From Actinomycetospora chiangmaiensis DSM 45062 (GTDB taxonomy: Bacteria > Actinomycetota > Actinomycetes > Mycobacteriales > Pseudonocardiaceae): a DNA stretch of 64,000 nt. The stretch lies in NCBI RefSeq assembly GCF_000379625.1, contig NZ_KB903240.1, positions 418,163-482,162 of the forward strand. The letters are read 5' to 3'. The notes under the pieces were generated by a model. The model had not been told where the DNA came from, did not search any database, and saw only the letters and a list, made by a program, of their open reading frames with translations. A program made the position numbers and the translations under genes. Below are positions 48,311-56,436 of this stretch, piece after piece (position 1 is the stretch's first letter; every line of letters begins with the position of its first letter).

Positions 48311-48410
48311 CCTCCGCCCGCGCAGGTGCGGGAGGGGCCGGCGTCGGGAAGGGAGTCGTCGCACGGTGACCTCCGCCACGGAGGTGGCGGGAGGGGTCGG
48401 CGTCGGGAAA
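48307..48410. repeat. Tandem duplicated 59-base hairpin segment
   Basis: Copies begin at 48307 and 48366, each starting GTGACCTCCGCC and ending in GGCGTCGGGAA. Each has CCTCCGC....GCGGGAGG arms that fold into a short hairpin. The first copy includes the stop codon of the PRISE-like gene. The segment separates this gene from the acyl-CoA dehydrogenase gene. Confidence 0.65.
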
Positions 48411-48418
48411 GCAGGATC

Positions 48419-49618
48419 ATGAGCTGGAGCCGGAAGAACCTCGAGGGCGTCGAGACGCTCGCGCCCGCGGCGAGCGTGTACCTCACCCCGGAGCGGCTGG
48501 AGCTGCAGCGCACCGCGCGGACGTTCGCGATGGAGGAGGTGCTGCCGGTCGCCGACGAGCTCGACCCGCAGCGCGCCGAGATCCCCGACGAGCTGATGGC
48601 CCGGCTCGCCGAGCTCGGCTACTTCGGCGTGATGATCGACCGCGAGCACGGCGGGCTCGGCCTGGGCGTGCTCGAGTACGCGCTGATCTGCGAGGAGCTC
48701 GCGCGGGCGTGGATGAGCGTCGCGAGCATCATCGCCCGCGGCAACGGCACCGGGTGTGCGGGTCGGCCGGACCTGCTCGAGCGCTCGGCGCGCGGCGAGT
48801 GGATCGGGGGGATCGCGTTCTCCGAGCCGGCGGCGGGGTCGGACCTGGCGAACGTCGGGTGCCACGCCGAGCGCGACGGCGAGGACTGGGTCGTCAGCGG
48901 GACGAAGCGGTGGGTCGGGCACGCGAAGCGCGCCGACTTCCTGCACCTGCTCGCCCGCACCCGCGAGCCGCGTGAGGGACACGGCCGGTCGGACGGGCTG
49001 GAGCTGTTCCTGGTCGAGAAGGCCCGCGGCGAGTTCCCGGAGGGCGTCACGGGGACGCCGATCGACAAGATCGGTTACTACGGCCTGACGACGTGGGAGC
49101 TGCAAATCGACGGACTGCGGCTGCCGCTCGACGCCCTGCAGGACACCGGACAGGACGAGGGCCAGGGGTTCAAGGAGTCGCTGCGGTGGCTCGGACCCGC
49201 GCGCGTCCAGACGGCGGCGCGGGCGGTCGGGCTCGCGCGTGGCGCCGTCGAGGACGCGATCGCCTACGTGAAGCAGCGCGTGCAGTTCGGGCACCCGATC
49301 GGCGACCAGCAGGTGATCCGGCACGCGCTCGCCGACCTCTCCGCCGACGTCGAGGCCGCCCGGCAGACCTACCTGCACGCCGCGTGGCTGGTGGACTCCG
49401 GCGTCCGCGCGGACGTCGAGACCTCGCAGGCCAAGCTCGTCGCGTCCGAGACCGCGGAGCGCGTGACGTCGCGGGCGCTGCAGATCTTCGGCGGCAACGG
49501 CTACACGACCGAGTACTCGGCCGAGCGCTACTGGCGGGACGCCCGGTTGACGACGATCTTCGAGGGAACGTCGGAGATCCAGCGCAAGATCGTGTCGGAC
49601 GCGCTGCTGGCCGACTGA
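48419..49618 (+). CDS. Acyl-CoA dehydrogenase
   Basis: The 399-residue FAD enzyme has the acyl-CoA dehydrogenase pattern: GIAFSEPAAGSDLANVG for FAD/substrate binding, VVSGTKRWVGHAKRAD, and the C-terminal FGGNGYTTEYSAERYWRDAR, with the catalytic base region TTIFEGTSEIQRKIVSD at about residue 380. It oxidises an acyl-CoA at alpha-beta. Start ATG 48419 follows a weak ribosome binding site. With the PRISE-like gene and the neighbouring dehydrogenases it may serve a common acyl or terpenoid-type degradation. The specific substrate is unknown. Confidence 0.92.
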   Translation: MSWSRKNLEGVETLAPAASVYLTPERLELQRTARTFAMEEVLPVADELDPQRAEIPDELMARLAELGYFGVMIDREHGGLGLGVLEYALICEELARAWMSVASIIARGNGTGCAGRPDLLERSARGEWIGGIAFSEPAAGSDLANVGCHAERDGEDWVVSGTKRWVGHAKRADFLHLLARTREPREGHGRSDGLELFLVEKARGEFPEGVTGTPIDKIGYYGLTTWELQIDGLRLPLDALQDTGQDEGQGFKESLRWLGPARVQTAARAVGLARGAVEDAIAYVKQRVQFGHPIGDQQVIRHALADLSADVEAARQTYLHAAWLVDSGVRADVETSQAKLVASETAERVTSRALQIFGGNGYTTEYSAERYWRDARLTTIFEGTSEIQRKIVSDALLAD

Positions 49619-49731
49619 GCGAAGGCACCGTCGGTCGGATGGACGGGCCGTGGGCGCCCGTCGCCCATCGGATGGCCGCTGGCGAGGGGCGCCCACGGGC
49701 GGATACGTCGACCGAAGGGCCCCTTCGCTCA
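49616..49731. terminator. Nested long-range inverted repeats after the acyl-CoA dehydrogenase gene
   Basis: An outer pair TGAGCGAAGG (49616-49625) and CCTTCGCTCA (49722-49731) encloses an inner perfect pair CCGTGGGCGCCC (49648-49659) and GGGCGCCCACGG (49687-49698). The outer arm begins in the stop codon. It may be a terminator or a structured leader of the pseudouridine synthase gene. Confidence 0.55.
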
Positions 49732-49733
49732 CA

Positions 49734-50708
49734 ATGGAGGTCGTGCGCCCCCCGGAATCCCTGCCGCCCCGCTTCGGGCTCGACCCGGCGCGGATGCGGC
49801 TGCCGGTGTCCGACGAGTGGGCCACGATCCGCGACCACGTGGTGACGCGGGTCCCGCTGCCCGCGGCGCAGGTCGACGCCATGTTCGACGCCGGGCGCTT
49901 CCACGACGCCGAGGGCCCGCTGCCGCCCGACGCGCCGTACGTCAGCGGCGGGTCGGTGTGGTTCCACCGCGACCTTCCCGACGAGGTGCCGGTGCCGTTC
50001 GGCATCGACGTCGCCTTCCGCGATGACCGGGTCCTGGTCGCGGACAAGCCGCACTTCCTCGCGACCATCCCCCGCGGCCGGCACGTGCGGGAGACCGCGC
50101 TCGTCCGGCTGCGCGACGAGCACGGCCTGCCCGACCTCTCCCCCGCCCACCGCCTCGACCGCGTCACCGCGGGGCTCGTGCTCCTCGTGATCCGCCGCGA
50201 GGACCGGGGGACGTACCAGAACCTGTTCCGCGACCGTGGGGTGTCCAAGACCTACGAGGCGGTGACGCGGTACGACCCGGAGTTGCCGGCCACTCAGGTC
50301 GTCCGGTCCCGGATCGTGAAGGAGCGCGGGATCGTCACCGCCCGCGAGGTCGAGGGCGAGCCCAACGCCGAGACCCTCGTGGAGCTGGTCGACCACCGGG
50401 ACGACGCGGAGCTCGGACCGATCGCCCGGTACCGGCTGACCCCGCGCACCGGGCGCACCCACCAGCTGCGGCTGCACCTGTGCTCGCTCGGCATCCCGAT
50501 CCTCGGCGACCCGTTCTACCCCGAGCTGCGTGACGTCCCGCTCGACGACCTGCGCACGCCGCTCCAACTGCTCGCCCGGACCCTGAGCTGGCCCGACCCG
50601 GCGACCGGCACGCCCGTGACGGTGCACTCGCAGCGCACCCTGCAGGCGTGGGACGACCCGACGGGGTGGCTCGCCGGCCCCCGCGAGGTGCATCCCGCCC
50701 CGGGCTGA
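49734..50708 (+). CDS. RluA-type RNA pseudouridine synthase
   Basis: The 324-residue protein isomerises uridine in RNA. The catalytic Asp is in the RluA motif AHRLDRVTAGLVLL around residue 140, and RLTPRTGRTHQLRLHLCSLG is the later conserved block. The first 90 residues form an extension in place of the S4 domain of many relatives. ATG 49734 is chosen, but GTG 49743 is possible. The target RNA (rRNA or tRNA) is unknown. Confidence 0.9.
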   Translation: MEVVRPPESLPPRFGLDPARMRLPVSDEWATIRDHVVTRVPLPAAQVDAMFDAGRFHDAEGPLPPDAPYVSGGSVWFHRDLPDEVPVPFGIDVAFRDDRVLVADKPHFLATIPRGRHVRETALVRLRDEHGLPDLSPAHRLDRVTAGLVLLVIRREDRGTYQNLFRDRGVSKTYEAVTRYDPELPATQVVRSRIVKERGIVTAREVEGEPNAETLVELVDHRDDAELGPIARYRLTPRTGRTHQLRLHLCSLGIPILGDPFYPELRDVPLDDLRTPLQLLARTLSWPDPATGTPVTVHSQRTLQAWDDPTGWLAGPREVHPAPG

Positions 50709-50826
50709 GTCCGCCGACGTGCCTCCTGCGCACCTCGCCGACCGTCCGGCCGGCCCGCCGACGCGAGACGTCCGTGAGGCAGGGCCCCGTGTGCACCTCG
50801 CCCGTCGGAGCGGGTACCTCGCCCCG

Positions 50827-51360
50827 GTGCCCGACCCGTTGATCGTCTCCGCCGTCCTCGTCCCCGACGCCCAGGCCGACCTCGACGCGCAGCGTCGTCG
50901 CTGGTTCCCGGCGGACCGGCTGCACGTGGGTGCGCACATCACGCTGTTCCACGCCCTGCCCGGCGATCTGCTCGACGAGGTGCGGACCCAGCTCGCCCGG
51001 CTGACCCGCGGGCCGCGTCCCGCGATCCGGGTCGACGAGCCGTTCAAGCTCGGGCGCGGGGTGGGGCTGCGGCTGCAGTCGTCGGCCCTGGAGGGGATCC
51101 GCGGCGCGATCGCGAAGCGGTTCGAGGCCGACCTCACCGACCAAGACGCCCGGCGGTGGCGTCCGCACGTGACGATCCAGAACAAGGTCAGCCCCGACGA
51201 GGCCCGCCGGACCCTCGAGGTCGTCCGGGAGACGCACGTCCCCTACGACACCGAGGTCGATGCCCTCGCGCTGTGGCACTACCGTGGCGGCCCGTGGGAG
51301 GCGGCGGGGGACTTCGGCTTCGACCGGTCGGACCCGTCCGGACCAGCAGGAACCGCGTGA
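50827..51360 (+). CDS. 2'-5' RNA ligase/2H phosphoesterase family protein
   Basis: The 177-residue protein has two His-x-Thr motifs: HITLFH near residue 38 and HVTIQN near residue 118, the catalytic pair of the 2H phosphoesterase superfamily. Such proteins hydrolyse cyclic phosphates or modify RNA ends. GTG 50827 gives normal length and agrees with the family start (VSAVLVPDA). It lies 13 bases before the nitronate monooxygenase gene. Confidence 0.87.
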   Translation: MPDPLIVSAVLVPDAQADLDAQRRRWFPADRLHVGAHITLFHALPGDLLDEVRTQLARLTRGPRPAIRVDEPFKLGRGVGLRLQSSALEGIRGAIAKRFEADLTDQDARRWRPHVTIQNKVSPDEARRTLEVVRETHVPYDTEVDALALWHYRGGPWEAAGDFGFDRSDPSGPAGTA

Positions 51361-51373
51361 TCGGGGGCGCACG

Positions 51374-52411
51374 GTGAACCCGATCGTCGCGGCCCCGATG
51401 GCGGGCGGCCCCTCCACCCCGGCGCTGGTGGCGGCGGTCGCCGACGCGGGCGGCTTCGGGTACCTCGCCGCCGGCTACCTCACGGCCGACGCGCTCGCGG
51501 CCCAGCTGGCCCAGCTGCGACAGCGCTCCGACCGCCCGTTCGGGGTGAACCTGTTCCTGCCCGACCGCAGCGCCCCGGCTCCCTATCGGCGTGCTCGGTT
51601 GCTCCGTCGGGAACGGGCCGTGGAGGCCTACGCGAGGCGCATCGCGGGCGAGGCCCACGCGCTGCATGTCGAGCTCGGCGACCCGTACCCGTCCTCCGAG
51701 CCGGACGCCGGCCCGGGCCTGGACGCCAAGCTCCGGGTGCTGGCCGCCCATCCGCCGGACACCATCAGCGTCACCTTCGCCCTGCCCGACGACGCCTGCC
51801 TGGCCGCGCTGCGCGCCACCGGGGCGCGTCTCGTCGCCACCGTGACCGGCGTCGAGGAGGCCCGGGCCGCCACGGCGGCGGGCTTCGACGGGCTGGTCGT
51901 GCAGGGCACGGACGCCGGCGGTCACCGCGGCACGCACACGGTCGCGGCCGAGCCGAACGACCTCGACACCCTCGACCTGCTCCGGGCGATCCGGCCGGTC
52001 ACGGCGCTGCCGCTGGTCGCGGCGGGCGGGGTCGCCGACGCCGCCGGGGTCCGGCGGGCCCTCGACGCCGGGGCGGAGCGGGTCCAGCTCGGAACCGCGT
52101 TCCTGCGCACCGACGAGGCGGGTACGTCGACGACCCACCGCGACGCGCTCGCCGACCCCGAGTTCTCCGGCACCACGGTCACCCGCGCGTTCACCGGCCG
52201 TGCCGCCCGGGCGCTGACGAACCGCTTCGCCGTCGAGCACGGCCCGGCCGCGCCCGCGGCCTACCCGGAGCTGCACCACCTGACCCGACCGGTGCGCGCG
52301 GCCGCCGCGAGGGCCGGGGACGTCACGCGACTGCACCTCTGGGCCGGGGTGCACTTCCGCCGGGCGACCACCGGACCCGCCGCCGACGTGGTGCAGGGCC
52401 TGCTCCGATAG
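51374..52411 (+). CDS. Nitronate monooxygenase family protein
   Basis: The 345-residue protein is an FMN-dependent TIM-barrel. IVAAPMAGGPSTPALVAAVA is the N-terminal signature, VVQGTDAGGHRGTH at about residue 176 holds the catalytic His, and LPLVAAGGVADAAGVRRAL and GAERVQLGTAF form the phosphate-binding part. It oxidises nitroalkanes or propionate-3-nitronate, a toxic metabolite. Start is GTG 51374. It may be the second gene of a two-gene operon with the 2H phosphoesterase. Confidence 0.92.
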   Translation: MNPIVAAPMAGGPSTPALVAAVADAGGFGYLAAGYLTADALAAQLAQLRQRSDRPFGVNLFLPDRSAPAPYRRARLLRRERAVEAYARRIAGEAHALHVELGDPYPSSEPDAGPGLDAKLRVLAAHPPDTISVTFALPDDACLAALRATGARLVATVTGVEEARAATAAGFDGLVVQGTDAGGHRGTHTVAAEPNDLDTLDLLRAIRPVTALPLVAAGGVADAAGVRRALDAGAERVQLGTAFLRTDEAGTSTTHRDALADPEFSGTTVTRAFTGRAARALTNRFAVEHGPAAPAAYPELHHLTRPVRAAAARAGDVTRLHLWAGVHFRRATTGPAADVVQGLLR

Positions 52412-52416
52412 GACGC

Positions 52417-52440
52417 GTTCCTCCTCGGCGGTTCGGGTAC
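52417..52440 (+). promoter_or_regulatory. Sigma-B/F-type promoter of the CsbD operon
   Basis: GTTC (52417-52420), 14 bases, then GGGTAC (52435-52440) fit the general-stress consensus GTTT-N14-GGGTA, 30 bases before the CsbD-like gene start. CsbD proteins are named for control by sigma B, which strengthens the assignment. Confidence 0.6.
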
Positions 52441-52470
52441 CACCGCGCGCCGAACGGGAGGAGACGACCC

Positions 52471-52989
52471 ATGTCCGACGGTGCCGAACCCACCGACACC
52501 AGCAAGACCGAGCGTGCGGGCCAGCGGCTCGCGGGGGCCGTGAAGAAGGCGGCCGGGACGGTCACGGGCAACGACACGCTGCGCGCCGAGGGCGAGCTGC
52601 AGGCCGAGCGCGCGGATGCGGAGAAGGACGCGCAGCGCGCCGAGGCACAGGCCCGGCAGAAGCGCGAGGAGGCCGAGGCGCAGGCCCGCGCCGAGGAACT
52701 GCGCGTGGAGCGCGAGCGCCTGGCGGCCGGGGACGTCCGCAGCGAGCGCGAGGAGCGGGCCGAGGCGGAGCGCGAGGCCCGCGAGGAGCGGATCGAGACC
52801 GAGACCGCGCAGCGCGAGCGCGCGGTCTCGCAGACGGCCCAGGCCCAGGAGCGGGCGGCGCAGCGCGACGAGGCCGCGGCCGTGCGCGAGCGGGGCGAGG
52901 CGGAGTCACGCGTGCGCGACGAGGAGCAGCGGGCCGAGGAGGCCCGCCGGTCGGCGCGCACGCTCGAGCAGGTCGAGGAGGACCGATGA
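52471..52989 (+). CDS. CsbD-like stress protein with long coiled coil
   Basis: The 172-residue protein starts with a CsbD-like region (residues 12-45: ERAGQRLAGAVKKAAGTVTG, then NDTLRAEGELQ). The rest is a highly charged helix of Glu, Arg and Ala with no Pro, a predicted coiled coil of about 120 residues. It probably binds or bundles with the next protein. A stress-type promoter precedes it, and its last codons overlap the ATG of the partner gene. No enzymatic motif is present. Confidence 0.8.
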   Translation: MSDGAEPTDTSKTERAGQRLAGAVKKAAGTVTGNDTLRAEGELQAERADAEKDAQRAEAQARQKREEAEAQARAEELRVERERLAAGDVRSEREERAEAEREAREERIETETAQRERAVSQTAQAQERAAQRDEAAAVRERGEAESRVRDEEQRAEEARRSARTLEQVEEDR

Positions 52990-53606
52990 GCAACCCGGTG
53001 TCGGCGGTGGCGGGGCCCGTGATCTCGCTGGGCTTCGGCGTGGTGCGCCTACCGGTGGGGCTGCTGGCCCAGGTCACCGGCAACGGCGGCAACAAGGAGT
53101 GGGGGCCGGTGCTGGCCGTCGACGCCGTCGAGGGCGGCGTCCGGCAGGTGCTCGGGTCGCTGCTCGGCGACCCGGGCCTGGCGGCCCAGGGCGACGTGAC
53201 CGACGCGCGCGTGGCGCAGCGGACCGAGGCAGCCGAGCGCGACCAGGCCGCGCAGGCGCGCCGCGAGGTCGCCGACGACCGTCTCGCGCAGCGCCGCGAG
53301 CGCGACCAGGAGGCCCGCCGCAAGGCCCGGGAGGCCGAGCAGCAGCAGCACCAGCGGCTCGAGGCGGAGAAGCAGCGCCGCGAGCAGCAGGAGCGGCAGC
53401 GTGAGCAGGAGCGCAAGCAGGCCGCGCAGCGCGACGAGCAGCGCGCGCAGGAGGTCGCCGACTCCCACGCGCACGAGGCCCGTCGGGCGCGCGTCGAGGC
53501 GGAGTCCGAGGCGGTCGAGGCGGAGCGGAAGGCCGCCGCGGCGAAGGCCGAGGCGCTCGACGTCGCGAACGCGAAGGAGAAGGCGAAGAACGCCCGCAAG
53601 CGGTGA
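52986..53606 (+). CDS. Coiled-coil protein with conserved N-terminal hydrophobic segment
   Basis: The 206-residue protein starts with a hydrophobic, Gly-rich segment (VSAVAGPVISLGFGVVRLPV, up to about residue 32), possibly peripheral to the membrane, then a 140-residue coiled coil rich in Gln, Glu, Arg and Ala (EAEQQQHQRLEAEKQRREQQ). It is coupled by ATGA to the CsbD-like gene. Similar pairs may help maintain the envelope under stress. No family name is certain. The N-terminal part is related to short proteins found next to CsbD in other actinobacteria by resemblance only. Confidence 0.7.
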   Translation: MSNPVSAVAGPVISLGFGVVRLPVGLLAQVTGNGGNKEWGPVLAVDAVEGGVRQVLGSLLGDPGLAAQGDVTDARVAQRTEAAERDQAAQARREVADDRLAQRRERDQEARRKAREAEQQQHQRLEAEKQRREQQERQREQERKQAAQRDEQRAQEVADSHAHEARRARVEAESEAVEAERKAAAAKAEALDVANAKEKAKNARKR

Positions 53607-53645
53607 TGACCGCCGCGGGGGCGATAAGGTCGAGATCGCTCCCAC

Positions 53646-53658
53646 GGGGTACTACCCC
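53646..53658. promoter_or_regulatory. Palindrome overlapping the leader of the GH15 gene
   Basis: GGGGTA and TACCCC flank a single C, four bases before the GH15 ATG. It could bind a regulator or fold in the leader and influence translation, since no clear ribosome binding site is visible here. Confidence 0.35.
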
Positions 53659-53662
53659 GATC

Positions 53663-55477
53663 ATGCTGGCCATCGAGGACCACGGCGTGATCGGCGACCT
53701 GCGGACGGTCGCCCTGGTGGGCACCGACGGCAGCATCGACTTCGCGTGCCTACCCGACTTCGACTCCCCCGCCGTGTTCTCCGCCCTGCTCACCGAGGAG
53801 GGCGCCGGGGCGGAGCGGAGCGCGTTCACGGTGCGCCCGGGCTCGTGCACGCGCACCAAGCAGCTCTACCTGCCCGACTCCAACGTCCTGATGACCCGCT
53901 TCCTCGACGCGGACTCGGTCGCCGAGGTCGTCGACCTGATGGACCCCGAGGACGACGGGACGCGTCCGCTGGTGCGGACGGTCCGGGTCGTCCGGGGTCG
54001 GCAGAGCTTCACCGTGCGCTGCGCGCCCGCCTTCGACTGGGGCCGGGTGCGTCACCGCCTGGAGCTGCTGCCCGGGGTGGGTGCCGTCTTCCTTCCCGAC
54101 GACGGGTCCGGCGCACTGGTGCTGCGCACGTCGGCGGAGCTGCGGGTGGCCGACGACCCCGACGCGACCGGACCCGCCGTCGTGGCGGAGATCGACCTGG
54201 GTGCGGGCGAGGCGGCGGACTTCCTGCTCACCTGGCACGACGAGGCGCCGCACCGCAACGACGTCGACGTCCCCGGCGAGCACGAGGCCGACCGGCGCCG
54301 CGATGCCGTGCTCGCGTACTGGCAGCAGTGGCTGGCCCGCTCGACGTACGCGGGTCGCTGGCGGGAGATGGTGCACCGCTCCGTGTTGCTGCTGAAGCTC
54401 ATGGTGCACCGCCCGACGGGGGCGCTGATCGCGGCGCCGACCGCCGGGCTGCCCGAGGAGATCGGCGGGGAGCGGAACTGGGACTACCGCTACGCGTGGC
54501 TGCGCGACGCCGCGTTCACGTCGTACGCCCTCATGCGGCTCGGGTTCGTCGAGGAGGGCCGGGCGTTCCTGTCGTGGCTCGAGCAGCGGATGGCCGAGGC
54601 GGACGACGAGTCGGGCCTCCTGCCGGTCTACACCGTGCACGGCGCCCCGCCGCCGGAGGAGCTCGAGCTGACCCACCTGTCGGGGTACCGCGGGTCGCGC
54701 CCGGTGCGGATCGGGAACGCCGCCGGGTCGCAGCGCCAGCTCGACACCTACGGCGAGGTGATGGACTCGGTCTACATCGCGAACAAGGAGACGCCGATCT
54801 CCTACGACCTGTGGACCCGGGTCCGCGGCTCGCTGGACTGGCTCGACCGCAACCGGCACCTGCCCGACCAGGGGCTCTGGGAGTCCCGCGGCGAGCCGCA
54901 GTTCCACACCTACTCGCGGGTGATGGTGTGGGTGGCGTTCGAGCGAGCGCTGCGTCTCGCCCGGCAGCGCGGACTTCCCGCCCCGGTCGAGGCGTGGGAG
55001 AAGGCCGCCGCCGAGGCCTACGAGGAGGTCCAGCGCGACTGCTGGGACGGCGACCTCGGCACGTACACGCAGTTCCCGGGTACCGACCAGGTGGAGGCGG
55101 GGCTGCTGATCCTGCCGCTGGTGAAGTTCTCCGGGCCGACCGATCCCCGCTTCCTCTCGACCCTCGGACGAATCGAGGACGATCTGGTCGTCGATTCGCT
55201 GGTGCAGCGGTACCCGCCGGACGGATCCGACGGGCTCGACGGCGAGGAGGGCACCTTCAACCTCTGCTCGTTCTGGTACGTGGAGGCGCTCACCCGGGCG
55301 GGACGCCTCGACCGGGCCCGCAACGTGCTGGAGAAGGCGTTCACCTACGCCAACCACGTCGGCCTGTTCGCCGAGGAGCTCTCCGCCTCGGGTGAGCAGC
55401 TGGGCAACTTCCCTCAGGCCCTCACGCACCTGGGGCTGATCAGCGCCGCGGTGAACCTGGACCGGGCACTGGGCTGA
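53663..55477 (+). CDS. Glycoside hydrolase family 15 (glucoamylase/trehalase type)
   Basis: The 604-residue protein has an N-terminal beta-rich domain of about 220 residues and a C-terminal (alpha/alpha)6 barrel. The barrel carries GERNWDYRYAWLRDAAFT at about residue 270, which contains the general-acid region, and GEEGTFNLCSFWYVEAL near 528 with the catalytic base Glu. Members from actinobacteria hydrolyse trehalose or maltooligosaccharides. No signal peptide is seen, so it is cytoplasmic. ATG 53663 matches the family start (IEDHGVIGDLRTVALVG). Confidence 0.92.
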   Translation: MLAIEDHGVIGDLRTVALVGTDGSIDFACLPDFDSPAVFSALLTEEGAGAERSAFTVRPGSCTRTKQLYLPDSNVLMTRFLDADSVAEVVDLMDPEDDGTRPLVRTVRVVRGRQSFTVRCAPAFDWGRVRHRLELLPGVGAVFLPDDGSGALVLRTSAELRVADDPDATGPAVVAEIDLGAGEAADFLLTWHDEAPHRNDVDVPGEHEADRRRDAVLAYWQQWLARSTYAGRWREMVHRSVLLLKLMVHRPTGALIAAPTAGLPEEIGGERNWDYRYAWLRDAAFTSYALMRLGFVEEGRAFLSWLEQRMAEADDESGLLPVYTVHGAPPPEELELTHLSGYRGSRPVRIGNAAGSQRQLDTYGEVMDSVYIANKETPISYDLWTRVRGSLDWLDRNRHLPDQGLWESRGEPQFHTYSRVMVWVAFERALRLARQRGLPAPVEAWEKAAAEAYEEVQRDCWDGDLGTYTQFPGTDQVEAGLLILPLVKFSGPTDPRFLSTLGRIEDDLVVDSLVQRYPPDGSDGLDGEEGTFNLCSFWYVEALTRAGRLDRARNVLEKAFTYANHVGLFAEELSASGEQLGNFPQALTHLGLISAAVNLDRALG

Positions 55478-55976
55478 TCGGGCCGACCGGGCTGATCGGG
55501 TCAACGGCCCGGAACCAGGCGTTCGTCTCCGGCAGGAAGAGCAGCACCAGGACGGTCACCTGGCACCCGAGGACGACCAGGGGCACCAGCGTCATCCACA
55601 GCGGCACACACACGACGGCCGTGACCAGCGCGCCGAGGGCGGTCAGGGCGGCGTACCCGACGCGGGCCGTCGTCGAGCCGGTGCGCATCCGCAGACCGAG
55701 GAGGAACCAGGCGACGTTGGCGCCGACCCCGAGGACCAGGATCACGGCCGCGGTGAGGTAGAGCTCGAGCGCGCTGTAGCCGAGCGCCCAGATCAGCGTG
55801 AAGCCGGCGACGGCGAGCGAGCCCAGGACACCGAGGGCCGCGGGCGCGACCATGGTCCAGAAGGCCGCCTCGACCACGGTGGGCCGGCCCGGCGGGGCAC
55901 CGGCGGGCGGGACGACGGGTAGGACGGTGGTCGCGTCGAACGTCGCGTGGCGACCGGGGTACGCAGGAAGAGTCAT
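55440..55976 (-). CDS. Hypothetical four-helix membrane protein
   Basis: The 178-residue protein has a proline-rich cytoplasmic N terminus and four hydrophobic segments (about residues 38-60, 66-88, 100-120 and 123-143), and ends in a Pro/Gly-rich tail with a repeated PISPVGPISPV motif. ATG 55976 has a weak ribosome binding site. I do not recognise a family. The gene overlaps the end of the convergent GH15 gene by 38 bases. Confidence 0.65.
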   Translation of the reverse strand: MTLPAYPGRHATFDATTVLPVVPPAGAPPGRPTVVEAAFWTMVAPAALGVLGSLAVAGFTLIWALGYSALELYLTAAVILVLGVGANVAWFLLGLRMRTGSTTARVGYAALTALGALVTAVVCVPLWMTLVPLVVLGCQVTVLVLLFLPETNAWFRAVDPISPVGPISPVPGPGSPRR

Positions 55977-56058
55977 GGAGCCATCGTGACGCTCCGTGAA
56001 GCTCAGGAGAAGCAGACTGGCGTAAATCGCCATGCAGTATCACGCAGGGTGAAGCGCT

Positions 56059-56086
56059 CGCCCGCCCTCCTCGCCGAGGACGGGCG
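56059..56086. terminator. Hairpin between the small membrane gene and the hypothetical membrane gene
   Basis: CGCCCG pairs with CGGGCG (six bases), and after one mismatch CCTC pairs with GAGG, leaving a 6-base loop. It lies about 48 bases beyond the stop of the minus-strand small gene at 56134-56289 and can end its transcription. A second short hairpin (CCCGGG twice) is at 56101-56124. Confidence 0.45.
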
Positions 56087-56133
56087 TTCGCGACATCGTG
56101 CCCGGGTAGCCCCCGCTCCCCGGGACACCGGAT

Positions 56134-56289
56134 CTAGAAGAAGGTCTTGCGCCCGCCCACGCCACGGCCCACTGCGCCGAGGATGGTGAGGATCAGGCCG
56201 ACCACGACGAGAATCCACCCGATGTAGGTCAGCACGGAGATCGGGACGATGTACCCGACGATCAGCAGGATGATGCCGAGGATGATCAT
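56134..56289 (-). CDS. Small membrane protein (DUF6131-like)
   Basis: This 51-residue protein has two hydrophobic helices (residues 2-15 and 17-41) with a Gly/Pro break (IVGYIVPISVLTYIGWILVV) and ends in a basic tail. Small proteins of this form are common in actinobacteria near stress genes. The start at 56289 has GAGGGAG at 5 bases. It is divergent from the NUDIX gene. A stress-type promoter is possible upstream. Confidence 0.7.
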   Translation of the reverse strand: MIILGIILLIVGYIVPISVLTYIGWILVVVGLILTILGAVGRGVGGRKTFF

Positions 56290-56334
56290 GACACTCCCTC
56301 GTGTAGAGCCGGCCGATTGACCGGCGATCGCGAA

Positions 56335-56356
56335 GTACCCGAGCGTCACACCGAAC
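56335..56356 (-). promoter_or_regulatory. Possible stress-type promoter of the small membrane gene
   Basis: On the minus strand GTTC lies 12 bases upstream of GGGTAC (56335-56340), or GTGT with 14 bases. The -10 element fits sigma B/F consensus and the -35 element only partly. Confidence 0.3.
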
Positions 56357-56436
56357 ACACACATGGTCGACATCTCACCCACGCGAGTGAGGCCCGATCT
56401 GACCCCACGTCGCGTGTTGAGACAGAAGGGACGCGT

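Noticed and set aside
47195..50248. 1017-codon minus-strand frame opposite the PRISE and acyl-CoA dehydrogenase genes
   Set aside because: It is the antisense of two clear genes and has low-complexity Arg/Pro/His-rich composition with no recognisable domain.
50728..50812. Further copy of hairpin family B after the pseudouridine synthase gene
   Set aside because: Only about half of the core matches and there is no convincing second arm, so it was not counted.
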